Assembly: GCA_049611805.1 (NCBI GenBank)
Contig: JBMZAX010000014.1
Location: forward strand, 1 to 53,135
Origin: UBA7378 sp049611805
GTDB lineage: Bacteria; Pseudomonadota; Alphaproteobacteria; RS24
Reading direction: 5' to 3'
DNA length: 53,135 nucleotides
Both the position numbers and the translations under genes were made by a program. The notes beneath the pieces are model-generated. The model was given only the letters and a program-made list of their open reading frames with translations, had not been told where the DNA came from and made no database searches. Numbering within the stretch: position 1 is the stretch's first letter; each line of letters opens with the position of its first letter. Positions 43,569 through 51,919 of the stretch are shown here, piece after piece.

Positions 43569-44837
43569 TCATGTCGCCATATCGAGCATATATTGCATCG
43601 CCTTTTTCTTGCCGTCTTCAACCGCCGGCTGGTCAAATGCATCAATGCCCATCAACGCCGCCGTCATAATGGTTTCCAGCATAAAATGCATCAGCAGGGC
43701 ACCGATAATGGCTTCATTCGTATTGGGCAGTTGAATATGGCGCACGGGCCTGCCATGCGCGATCAGCGTGTCGCATGTCGCGCGGGCTTCAGCATCGACA
43801 AGGTCGCCAATCGTGCGCTCGACCATAAAGCCGAGCGCCGGATCAGCACCGAAAGAGCCCGGAACTTTCGGGCCGACACCGCGCGTTTTATGGCTGATTA
43901 GGGTGAACAGCTTGTCATCCGGCCCGTCCAGATAAAGCTGCACCTGACTGTGCTGGTCAACCGGCCCCAGCGCATTGGCGGGCAAAGACCCGCCGCCGCC
44001 CTTGCCGAGGCTTTCGGCCCAGAGCTGGCGGAACCAGAAGGTCAGGCGGTCAAGCCGGTCGGCATAGGGCATCAGCACGCTCACCATACGACCGGCCTGC
44101 ATATGCGCATATTGCAGCGCGGCACCTTGCGCGGCTGCGTGCCCCGACGCATCGCCTGTGAAAAGCGCGGCGACGTTTTCGCGCGCGCCGTTTCGGATTG
44201 CCTCAATGTCGCATCCGGCCAAAAGCGCGGGCAATAGGCCGACATTCGACAAACCCGCAAAGCGCCCGCCAATATCGGCTTCGTGATCCAAAAGCCGCAG
44301 CCCATATTGATGCGCCAGCCGACGCAAAACCACATCGCCCGTGCCGCAAATGCCGAAAATATGGCGCGCCGGTTCAAGCCGCGCGGCCTCCAAAGCCGGC
44401 AGCACACAGCAAAGCTGCATCATGGTTTCCGCCGTTCCCCCCGATTTCGACACAACAAGAAAGCCGGTATCCGACAGCTCTTCCGGTGCCAAAAGCTGCG
44501 CCATGCTGGTGGCATCCAGATTATCGGCAAACACAAGCCGGGGGCCCCCGGACTGTCCGGACGGCGTGCCCCAGCCGTGAATTTGCGCCAGCACCTGCGC
44601 GCCAAGGCTTGACCCGCCGGTTCCCAAAACAATCACACGGGCAAATGCCGCCGCCATGTCAGCCGCCATCTCGCGCAAGGCCGGCAAATCGTCGGTTTTT
44701 TCCGGCAGGGTGAAATGCGGCAGCGGGGCCTTGCGCCATTCGGCCAGCGGTGCCTCCAACGCTTTAATCGCCGTGTCGAACGCGTCTTTCGTGTCGGTGG
44801 TAAGCGCAGCGGAAATATCGAAATCGAGTTGGGGCAT
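43569..44837 (-). CDS. pgi: Glucose-6-phosphate isomerase (short form)
   Basis: Interconverts glucose-6-phosphate and fructose-6-phosphate. The protein has 422 residues, shorter than the roughly 550-residue enterobacterial enzyme but typical of a bacterial short form. The SIS-domain motifs LGTGGSSLGAQVL near 71, VVSKSGGTAETM near 128, GRFAGLSNVGLLP near 190 and QLWAESLGKGG near 270 are present. QLPNTNEAIIGALL comes near the end. A GANTC site (GAATC, 44844-44848) lies just upstream of the start. Confidence 0.94.
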   Translation of the reverse strand: MPQLDFDISAALTTDTKDAFDTAIKALEAPLAEWRKAPLPHFTLPEKTDDLPALREMAADMAAAFARVIVLGTGGSSLGAQVLAQIHGWGTPSGQSGGPRLVFADNLDATSMAQLLAPEELSDTGFLVVSKSGGTAETMMQLCCVLPALEAARLEPARHIFGICGTGDVVLRRLAHQYGLRLLDHEADIGGRFAGLSNVGLLPALLAGCDIEAIRNGARENVAALFTGDASGHAAAQGAALQYAHMQAGRMVSVLMPYADRLDRLTFWFRQLWAESLGKGGGGSLPANALGPVDQHSQVQLYLDGPDDKLFTLISHKTRGVGPKVPGSFGADPALGFMVERTIGDLVDAEARATCDTLIAHGRPVRHIQLPNTNEAIIGALLMHFMLETIMTAALMGIDAFDQPAVEDGKKKAMQYMLDMAT

Positions 44838-44961
44838 TGCAGCGAATCTCCAAATTGAGCCTCATAATACTGTAAATGGTTGCATCATTTTGCTTTTTGG
44901 CTGTGTACAATTTTGGAGAAAATGCTAATTCTTGTGGCACAGTCCAGCTTTGGGAAGGTTT

Positions 44962-45843
44962 ATGGAAGACTCAAGCGAAGAAAAACTGTCGCGCCGCGTA
45001 TTAATGACCGGGGCACTCGCGGGTCTGCTGATTGCGCTGATTGCCAGTGCGCAGACCGACCGCAGCGCGCTCTCGCAAGCCGGCGCGATTGCCAGCGTCA
45101 ATGACGCCCATATTGACCGCACCGAATATGCCACCGCCCTGCAAGCCCTTCTCGCCGACAAAACCAAGGCACCAACGGCCAAAGACCGCGCCCTTGTGCT
45201 GAACCGCCTGATTGAGGAAGAACTGCTCGTCCAGCGCGGCATTGAAATCGGGCTTTTGGAAGGCGACGCCTCGGTGCGGAAGGCCGTGGCGCGCGCCGTG
45301 ATTGATTTTGCCATGACGCGCAATGCGCAAAAAGAGATTGGCGAAGAAGAATTGCGCGGCTTTTATGCGGCAAATATCGCCCGCTTCACACCGGCGGCGC
45401 GACTGCAAATCGAGCGGCTGTTCATCCGCCGCAGCCTGGATGCCACCGGCGATATTGCGCGCCTCGACAAGGTGCGCGACGCATTGCGCAAAGGGCAGGA
45501 CTTCACCGAGACGGCGGCGCAATTGGGTGACACGGTGTTGCCGCCGCTGCCACGCTCACTTTTGCCGCGCAAAAAAATGTATGACTATCTGGGCCCGCGC
45601 CTGACCGAAGCCGCAAGCCGCCTTCCCAGCCCCAGCATTTCCGATGCCATAGCCGATGGCGAGGGCTGGCATTTTCTGCGTATCGTGCGTTCCGAGCCCG
45701 GCACACCGCCGGCATTTGACGATATTCGCACGCAAATTCTGACCGCCATGCAGCGCGAGTCGGACGATGCCGCGCTTGTCGATTATCTCGCCTGGCTGAA
45801 GGAACGCGCAGCCATTTCGCTGGCCGATGATGCACCGCAATGA
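44962..45843 (+). CDS. Membrane-anchored PpiC/SurA-like protein
   Basis: The protein has 293 residues from the ATG at 44962 (GGGAAGG upstream). It has a cytoplasmic stretch with paired Arg, a transmembrane helix (TGALAGLLIALIASA, about 16-31), a SurA_N-like helical region with NRLIEEELLVQRGIEIGLL, and a region resembling a parvulin prolyl isomerase (RGFYAANIARFTPAARLQIERLF, then KGQDFTETAAQLGD...). The PPIase core looks degenerate, so a chaperone role is more likely than catalysis. It overlaps the next gene by four bases (ATGA), so the two are coupled. Confidence 0.75.
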   Translation: MEDSSEEKLSRRVLMTGALAGLLIALIASAQTDRSALSQAGAIASVNDAHIDRTEYATALQALLADKTKAPTAKDRALVLNRLIEEELLVQRGIEIGLLEGDASVRKAVARAVIDFAMTRNAQKEIGEEELRGFYAANIARFTPAARLQIERLFIRRSLDATGDIARLDKVRDALRKGQDFTETAAQLGDTVLPPLPRSLLPRKKMYDYLGPRLTEAASRLPSPSISDAIADGEGWHFLRIVRSEPGTPPAFDDIRTQILTAMQRESDDAALVDYLAWLKERAAISLADDAPQ

Positions 45844-47051
45844 TCCGGTTTCTGGTTTTATTCTGTCTGCTGAGCGGCACCGCGCACGCGCATAACAAAA
45901 GCATCAGTTTTTCAGACTGGCTTTGGAACGGGCGCGACGTGGAAGTTATCTTCACCGTGTCGGCGCGCGACATTACCTATCTGCCGCAAACCGCGCGCAG
46001 CACCGACCTTGTTTCCGTGCTGGGCAATCATTTGCAGGACAGGTTTGAACTGCGCCAGATCAACACGCCCTGCACACTGAGCGCGCCCTTTGACGCACGC
46101 CCTGCGCGCGAGGGTTATGTGCGTATGCAGGCCACGTTTCGGTGCCTGAGCGAGAACGCCGCGCTGCAGGTCACGAATAATGTCTTTTTCGACATGATCC
46201 GCACCCATATTCATCTGGCGCGCATCCAGATCGGGCCGCGCCGAACCATGCAGGGCCAAGAAGTGCTGTTCACCACCAATGAGCGCACCTTCAGCCTGAA
46301 CCCGATGGCCGAACAGAAATTCGCCCCGCGGCAGAGCTTCTTTGAAGCACTGGGGCGTTATTTCCGTCTGGGTGTCGAACATATCGCCTCCGGCATTGAC
46401 CATCTGGCTTTTGTTTTATGCCTTGTTTTGCTGGCAACCAGCGTGCGACGGCTCGTCATTCTGGTTTCCGGCTTCACGCTTGGGCACAGCCTGACATTGG
46501 CCCTCTCCGCGCTCGGCGTGGTCGCGCCCAGTCCGGGCATTGTCGAAGCCGTCATTGGCGGCTCAATCGCGGCACTGGCCGCCGAAGGCATTTTGACCCG
46601 CGCCGGGCTGATGCCGCGCGCCGGGCTGATCGCCGCCGCCCTCATCTATTTCATCGCCGGGCTGTCGATGTTCTTCACCGCGCCCCTGCCTCTGGCGGGC
46701 TGGGCAGGCTTCATGCTGTTTGCCGTAAGCTACGGCTTCGCAATTCGCACCGAAGCCGACAGGCAGGCCGTTGCGCCGGTTATTACCGCGGCTTTCGGGC
46801 TGTTTCACGGTTTTGGTTTTGCCGGATTGCTGCACGATGTCGGCCTGCCCGAAGGACAGGTTCTGAGCGGTCTTTTGGGCTTTAATCTCGGCGTGGAGTT
46901 TGGCCAGCTTATATTTATTTTCGCGATTTTGCTGCCGCTGCGCGTGTTGTTGCAGGATTTACCGTCGCCCAGAATTCGCTGGTCGGATATACTCGCCAGC
47001 ATATTGACCGGCTATGGTGTGTTTTTGTTTGTTCAGCGGGGGTTGCTGTAG
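45840..47051 (+). CDS. HupE/UreJ-family membrane protein with exported N-terminus
   Basis: The protein has 403 residues. A signal peptide (MIRFLVLFCLLSGTAHA) is followed by about 160 residues of extracytoplasmic sequence, including paired cysteines (PCTLSAPFD and TFRCLSENA). The second half has about seven transmembrane helices with histidine motifs GVEHIASGIDHLAFV, GFTLGHSLTLAL and FGLFHGFGFAGLL. This half is of the HupE/UreJ type, proteins linked to nickel or cobalt uptake. The role with the coupled PpiC-like protein is unknown; metal transport into the cell or to a cuproenzyme is inference. Confidence 0.8.
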   Translation: MIRFLVLFCLLSGTAHAHNKSISFSDWLWNGRDVEVIFTVSARDITYLPQTARSTDLVSVLGNHLQDRFELRQINTPCTLSAPFDARPAREGYVRMQATFRCLSENAALQVTNNVFFDMIRTHIHLARIQIGPRRTMQGQEVLFTTNERTFSLNPMAEQKFAPRQSFFEALGRYFRLGVEHIASGIDHLAFVLCLVLLATSVRRLVILVSGFTLGHSLTLALSALGVVAPSPGIVEAVIGGSIAALAAEGILTRAGLMPRAGLIAAALIYFIAGLSMFFTAPLPLAGWAGFMLFAVSYGFAIRTEADRQAVAPVITAAFGLFHGFGFAGLLHDVGLPEGQVLSGLLGFNLGVEFGQLIFIFAILLPLRVLLQDLPSPRIRWSDILASILTGYGVFLFVQRGLL

Positions 47052-47088
47052 CGGGTCGTCAAACACCTCACCTATTCAGGAGCATTGC

Positions 47089-48027
47089 ATGACCAACCGT
47101 TTTCTCGAACATACCGGCGCCAAATATCCCATTATTCAGGCCCCGATGGGCTGGATAGCGCGCTCGCAACTGGCCTCGGCCGTATGCGCCGCCGGGGGGC
47201 TCGGCATTATCGAAACCTCATCCGGCGAAACCGACACCTGCAAGGCCGAGATTGAGAAAATGTTCGAGCTGACGGACGCCCCGTTCGGCGTGAACCTGCC
47301 GATCATGTTCTTAAAAGACGATGCCATGCTCACTTATATTTGCGACAGCGGCGTCAAATTCGTCACCACCTCGGCGGGCAGTCCCAGCAAATTTGTCGGC
47401 CCGTTGAAAGAGGCCGGCATTGTGGTTTATCACGCCGTGCCCACGGTCGAGGCCGCCATTCGCTGCGTCGAGGCGGGGATTGACGGTCTGGTCGTTGAAG
47501 GCGGCGAAGGCGGCGGTTTCAAAAATCCGGAAGAAGTTTCAACTCTCGTTCTCCTGCAAGCCGTGCGTGCCGCGGTAGATGTGCCGCTTGTCGCCGCCGG
47601 CGGCATTTGCGACGGGCGCGGCATGGCGGCGGCCTTTGCACTGGGAGCCGAAGCCGTGCAAATGGGCACGCGGTTTGTGTCATCGGCAGAGAGCCCGGTT
47701 CACGACAATTACAAATCCGCCATTGTCGATGCCCCGACAACCGGAACTTATGTGCTGAACAAAAAGGCCAGCCCGTGCATTCGCGCATTGAAAACAGAGC
47801 GCACCCACAAAATTTACGATGAAGGGCTGATGCCGCCCGATACGTTCAAGAATATTCTTGATTTGTATTTTGGCGGCGACATGGAGGCTTCCGTCGGGCT
47901 TGCGGGGCAAACTTCCGGCCTGATTGATGAGGTAAAGCCTGTCGCCGAGATTATCGAAACCATGGTCGGCGAGTTTCACGACATTACCGGCCAAATGGGG
48001 CGTCTGGCGGCCGGGAAAAGTTTTTAA
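47089..48027 (+). CDS. Nitronate monooxygenase/FMN-dependent 2-nitropropane dioxygenase family
   Basis: TIM-barrel flavoprotein of 312 residues from the ATG at 47089 (CAGGAG upstream). Visible are YPIIQAPMGWIA at 13-24, the FMN phosphate-binding VAAGGICDGRGMAAAFALGA near 180 and MGTRFVSSAES near 202. The family oxidises nitroalkanes, but some members (FabK-like) are enoyl reductases; this cannot be settled here. The neighbours (RraA-like, isocitrate lyase) do not decide it. The stop is three bases from the convergent RraA-like gene. Confidence 0.88.
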   Translation: MTNRFLEHTGAKYPIIQAPMGWIARSQLASAVCAAGGLGIIETSSGETDTCKAEIEKMFELTDAPFGVNLPIMFLKDDAMLTYICDSGVKFVTTSAGSPSKFVGPLKEAGIVVYHAVPTVEAAIRCVEAGIDGLVVEGGEGGGFKNPEEVSTLVLLQAVRAAVDVPLVAAGGICDGRGMAAAFALGAEAVQMGTRFVSSAESPVHDNYKSAIVDAPTTGTYVLNKKASPCIRALKTERTHKIYDEGLMPPDTFKNILDLYFGGDMEASVGLAGQTSGLIDEVKPVAEIIETMVGEFHDITGQMGRLAAGKSF

Positions 48028-48030
48028 ACC

Positions 48031-48522
48031 TTAAAGGTCGAGCTTTTCGGGCGACAAAATAATGCCGTCTTCATCGGCATAAATCCAATCGCCCGGATAA
48101 ATGCGCACGCCTGCAAATTTTACCGGAACGTCGTAAATGCCGAGATCGCGTTTCCGGCTTTTGCGCGGGTGAACACCAAGCGCCTTAATGCCCAGTTTTT
48201 CGGCGGCCAATTCGGCCGTGTCGCGCACGCAGCCATTAATGATGATACCGGCCCAGCCATTATCGGCGGCGAGTTTTGCGAGATTGCCGCCAAACAGCGC
48301 ACAGCGCTTTGACGCGCCACCATTGACAACCAGCACCTGCCCGTCGCCCTTGCCCTCAACAGCGGCGCGCACTTTGGTGTTGTCTTCAAAAGCGAGCAGG
48401 GTTTTCACCGGCCCGCAAAAGCGTGTGACACCGCCAAAACTGTGAAATTTCGGGGCCACCACATAAACCGCATCACCATATTCATCCGCAATATCGGTCG
48501 TTGCAAAAACGCTTGCATCCAT
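48031..48522 (-). CDS. RraA-like protein (HMG/CHA aldolase family)
   Basis: The protein has 163 residues from the ATG at 48522, with GGAG eight bases before it. ATTDIADEYGD near 7 and NGCVRDTAELAA near 100 (the conserved Arg-Asp pair) fit the RraA/4-hydroxy-4-methyl-2-oxoglutarate aldolase family. Members either restrain RNase E or cleave oxo-acids to pyruvate; the length suits both. It lies downstream of isocitrate lyase with a terminator between them, so it may be expressed mainly by read-through or from its own start. Confidence 0.88.
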   Translation of the reverse strand: MDASVFATTDIADEYGDAVYVVAPKFHSFGGVTRFCGPVKTLLAFEDNTKVRAAVEGKGDGQVLVVNGGASKRCALFGGNLAKLAADNGWAGIIINGCVRDTAELAAEKLGIKALGVHPRKSRKRDLGIYDVPVKFAGVRIYPGDWIYADEDGIILSPEKLDL

Positions 48523-48532
48523 AAAACTCTCC

Positions 48533-48570
48533 AAAAAGAAACAGACCCGCAGCCGGTTAAGCCGCGGGTC
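48533..48570 (-). terminator. Probable terminator after isocitrate lyase
   Basis: On the minus strand GACCCGC (arm complementary over seven bases to GCGGGTC at 48544-48570) forms a hairpin with a short loop, followed by TGTTTCTTTTT. It lies between the end of aceA and the RraA-like start and would end the aceA transcript. Confidence 0.7.
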
Positions 48571-48590
48571 CGCTCAAAAACCAACAATGG

Positions 48591-50195
48591 CTAGAACTGG
48601 TTCATTGTGTTGTCTTCGCCCGAAGCCAGCAGAGCATTGTCCCCGGAGAAATATTCCTTGTGGTCATCGCCAATATTCGAACCGGCCAGATCCTGGTGTT
48701 TCACCGAAGCCTGATCGCGGCGAATTTCCTGACGCTGAATATCGCGCACATAGGCCAGCATGCCCAGATCGCCGAAATAGCCTTCCGACAGAATATCAAC
48801 GCCCAGTGCCGTTTCGTGATAGGTCGGCAAGGTGATGAGATGGTGGAAGATACCGGCTTCGCGCGCGGCATCGGCTTGGAACGACTGCACCAGCTTGTCG
48901 GCTTCGGCGGCCAATTCGCTGTCGTCGAATTTCACATCCATCAGCCCGCGCGGTGTGCTGGCCGGGTCGGGATAGGCCGACACGTCTTTGCCCGCAGACT
49001 GCCATTCGGCATAGACCTGCTCGCGGAAGGCCAGTGTCCAGTTGAAGCTGGGCGAATTATTGTAGACCAGCTTGGCATCGGGAATAACCTGGCGCACGCG
49101 ATTAACCATGCCAGCGATTTGCGCGACATTCGGCTTTTCGGTTTCGATCCACAACAGGTCGGCACCGTTCTGCAAAGATGTAATGCAGTCAAGCACCACA
49201 CGGTCTTCGCCGGAGCCTTCTTTGAAAGCATAAAGACCGTTTGGCAGGCGCACCGGCTTGACGATTTCACCGTCGCGCACCAGCGTTGTTTCGCCGTGAC
49301 CGATTTGCGTGGCATCCGCAACGCTTTCGGTTTTCAGGAAGCTGTTATATTGGTCGGCAAGGTCGCCGGGTTGTTGCGAGACCGGAATTTTCTGGGTCAG
49401 GCCGGCACCAAGCGAGTCCGTGCGCGCGACAATCACGCCATTTTCAACGCCCAGTTCAAGAAACGCATAGCGCACAGCATTGATTTTGGACAGGAAGTCC
49501 TCATGCGGCACGGTGACTTTGCCGTCCTGGTGGCCGCATTGTTTGGCGTCCGACACCTGATTTTCGATTTGAATGCAACACGCACCGGCTTCGATCATTT
49601 TCTTCGCCAGCAAATATGTCGCTTCTTCATTGCCGAAACCGGCATCGATATCGGCGATAATCGGCACCACATGGGTTTCGAAATTATCGATCGCCGCCAG
49701 CGCCGCATCGACGTCGCCGCCATTGGCGCGCGCGTCGTCCAAATCAACAAACAAATGCCGCAATTCGCGCGCATCGGCCTGCTTCAAAAATGTGTAGATT
49801 TCTTCAATCAGGGCCGGCACGGAGGTTTTTTCGTGCATGGATTGGTCGGGCAGCGGGCCAAATTCGGAGCGCAGCGCGGCGACCATCCAGCCGCTGAGGT
49901 AAACATAAGATTTCTTGACGCTTTTGCGGTGGCGTTTGACGGCCATCATCATTTGCTGGGCGGTGAAGCCGTGCCAGCAGCCCAGAGACTGCGTGTAGCT
50001 TGCGCTGTCAGCGTCATAATCGGCCATATCCTTGCGCAGAATATCGGCCGTGTAGCGGGCAATGTCCAAACCGGTATTGAAGCGGTTTTGAAGCTGCATC
50101 CGGGCGATATATTCGGGGTTCAGGGCCGCCCATGCGGTGCCTTTGCCCTCAAGCATGGATGAATGTTCTTTGACGAGTTCGCTATATTTGCTCAT
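48591..50195 (-). CDS. aceA: Isocitrate lyase
   Basis: Glyoxylate-shunt enzyme cleaving isocitrate to glyoxylate and succinate, needed for growth on C2 units or fatty acids. The protein has 534 residues from the ATG at 50195 (GAGGA upstream), a long form. The catalytic KQCGH is at 218-222 (Cys220), with NWTLAF and NNSPSFNW among substrate-binding blocks and ADIDAGFGNEEATY near 181. Malate synthase is not in the window. The gene is divergent from a RamB-type regulator with an inverted repeat between. Confidence 0.97.
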   Translation of the reverse strand: MSKYSELVKEHSSMLEGKGTAWAALNPEYIARMQLQNRFNTGLDIARYTADILRKDMADYDADSASYTQSLGCWHGFTAQQMMMAVKRHRKSVKKSYVYLSGWMVAALRSEFGPLPDQSMHEKTSVPALIEEIYTFLKQADARELRHLFVDLDDARANGGDVDAALAAIDNFETHVVPIIADIDAGFGNEEATYLLAKKMIEAGACCIQIENQVSDAKQCGHQDGKVTVPHEDFLSKINAVRYAFLELGVENGVIVARTDSLGAGLTQKIPVSQQPGDLADQYNSFLKTESVADATQIGHGETTLVRDGEIVKPVRLPNGLYAFKEGSGEDRVVLDCITSLQNGADLLWIETEKPNVAQIAGMVNRVRQVIPDAKLVYNNSPSFNWTLAFREQVYAEWQSAGKDVSAYPDPASTPRGLMDVKFDDSELAAEADKLVQSFQADAAREAGIFHHLITLPTYHETALGVDILSEGYFGDLGMLAYVRDIQRQEIRRDQASVKHQDLAGSNIGDDHKEYFSGDNALLASGEDNTMNQF

Positions 50196-50299
50196 TTGCG
50201 GGTCCTCTTTATGTCGTATCGGGAGTGGATGGCGAACACATACACAGCCCACATGGAAATGTCGAGAAAAGATTAACTATCTGAAATTATTAAAGTTAA

Positions 50300-50354
50300 A
50301 AAGTTTACAACATTATCGTCATTTTCTGTTATATATGTAAAACTTGTAAACTTT
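50300..50354. promoter_or_regulatory. Candidate operator pair between aceA and its regulator
   Basis: AAAGTTTACAA (50300-50310) and its exact reverse complement TTGTAAACTTT (50344-50354) are 44 bases apart centre to centre, about four helical turns. Related half-sites flank them (AAAGTTAAA at 50292-50300 and TGTAAAACTT at 50336-50345). The region is AT-rich in an otherwise GC-rich window. RamB of Corynebacterium binds similar AAAGTTTGCAA-like sequence next to aceA; the link here is inference. Confidence 0.6.
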
Positions 50355-50398
50355 CAGGCCCTTCGGGGGTCTTTAACCAACTGAGATTCAACCGTTTT

Positions 50399-51853
50399 AT
50401 GTCAGAACCCGCACAACCTTCCAGCCGACTTGTCGAGCGCAAATTATTCGCCGGACCGCGCATTCGGCGCCTGCGTCGCGAGCTTGGACTGACGCAAGCG
50501 GCAATGGCTGAAAGCCTGGGCATTTCCACCAGCTATCTGAACCTGCTGGAGCGCGACCAGCGTCCGGTTTCGGCGCAAATATTATTGCGCCTTGTCGATG
50601 TTTTCGACATTGACCCGCGCGGGCTGGCCGGTGACGAAGAAGCCCGCGCGCAAGCCCAATTGCACGAGGTTTTTGCCGATCCGATGTTCCGCGACACGCC
50701 GCTTTCGCAAGCCGAATTGAAGGATTTGGCGGCGGCCAGCCCGGTTGCCGTCGATGCGCTGGCGCGCCTTTATCAGGCCTTTCAGGAAAGCCGCACGACG
50801 ACCTCCATGCTGGCCGAACGCCTCGCCAGCGACCCGAATGCGGAAAACCCCGAAGCCCTGCTGGCGCTGGAAGAAGTGCGCGATTTTATCAATCAGCAGG
50901 GCAATCATTTCGGCGCGCTGGATGGTGCGGCCGAGGAGCTATACGCCGAAGCCGTGGGCGAGCATGACGAGCCCTATCTGGCTTTGCGCGCGCGCCTGCA
51001 GGCGAACCACCAAATATCGACACGGATTGCGCCCGTCGAGGTGATGGAGAACACGCTGCGCCGCTTTGACCGGCACCGGCAGACGATTTTTCTGTCCGAG
51101 CTTCTCGACCAGCCCGGCCGGTCGTTTCAACTGGCCTATCAGCTGGCTTATTTTGAGCAAATGCCGGAGATCGAAAACATTATCCGGGCATCGGGGCTGG
51201 AAAACGACAATGCACGCACCGTGGCGCGCATTTCGCTGGCGAATTACTTCGCCGCCGCCGTGTTGATGCCCTATGGCCTGTTTCTCAAAACGGCGGAAAA
51301 CAACCAATATGACATCACTTTGCTGGGGCGGCGCTTCGGCACCAGTTTCGAGCAGGTGTGCCACCGGCTGACCACGCTGCAACGCCCGAATGCGCGCGGC
51401 ATTCCGTTTTTTCTGATCCGCGTCGACAATGCCGGCAATATTTCCAAGCGGTTCTCGGCGGCCGGTTTTCACTTTGCGCGTTTCGGCGGCACCTGCCCGC
51501 GCTGGCATGTGCATGATGCGTTCCGCATTCCGGGCAAAATATCCACCCAGATTGTGCAGATGGAAGATGCCACGCGCTATTTTTCAATCGCGCGCACCGT
51601 CAGCCGCGACAATTCGGGCTTTGGCGTACCCGACAATCAGTTCGCCATCGGGCTGGGCTGCGAGATAAGCCATGCCCAGCGTCTGGTCTATTCGCGCGGC
51701 ATCAATCTCGACATGGAAGCGGGCGACACGCCGATTGGCGTGAATTGCCGCCTGTGCGATCGCGATGACTGCAACCAGCGGGCAACGCCTTCGGTCAATC
51801 GCAATTTGCGCCTTGATGAGCATGTGCGCGGCCTGTCGCCATTCGGGTTTTGA
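50399..51853 (+). CDS. RamB/PrpR-type transcriptional regulator (XRE plus ImmA/IrrE)
   Basis: The protein has 484 residues: an N-terminal helix-turn-helix (RIRRLRRELGLTQAAMAESL, with STSYLNLLERDQRP, about 22-60), a long middle part with an ImmA/IrrE-like segment, and a C-terminal domain with FGGTCPRWHVHDAFRIPGK and the cysteines of NCRLCDRDDCNQR. This is the architecture of RamB and PrpR, regulators of acetate and propionate use that sense acyl-CoA. It is divergent from isocitrate lyase, the classic RamB target. A GANTC site (GATTC, 50385-50389) sits just before the ATG. Acyl-CoA control of aceA is inferred. Confidence 0.88.
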   Translation: MSEPAQPSSRLVERKLFAGPRIRRLRRELGLTQAAMAESLGISTSYLNLLERDQRPVSAQILLRLVDVFDIDPRGLAGDEEARAQAQLHEVFADPMFRDTPLSQAELKDLAAASPVAVDALARLYQAFQESRTTTSMLAERLASDPNAENPEALLALEEVRDFINQQGNHFGALDGAAEELYAEAVGEHDEPYLALRARLQANHQISTRIAPVEVMENTLRRFDRHRQTIFLSELLDQPGRSFQLAYQLAYFEQMPEIENIIRASGLENDNARTVARISLANYFAAAVLMPYGLFLKTAENNQYDITLLGRRFGTSFEQVCHRLTTLQRPNARGIPFFLIRVDNAGNISKRFSAAGFHFARFGGTCPRWHVHDAFRIPGKISTQIVQMEDATRYFSIARTVSRDNSGFGVPDNQFAIGLGCEISHAQRLVYSRGINLDMEAGDTPIGVNCRLCDRDDCNQRATPSVNRNLRLDEHVRGLSPFGF

Positions 51854-51919
51854 GCGGTTGCGCTTGCGAAAATCCACTTGACAGGTTAGGGAAGAGCACT
51901 CAGGAGTTGGGCTTCACCA

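Noticed and set aside
48660..50162. A 500-codon open frame on the plus strand, antisense to isocitrate lyase
   Set aside because: It is rich in His, Arg, Gln and Phe with no recognisable domain and lies wholly opposite a clear gene; long antisense frames are expected in this GC-rich codon usage.
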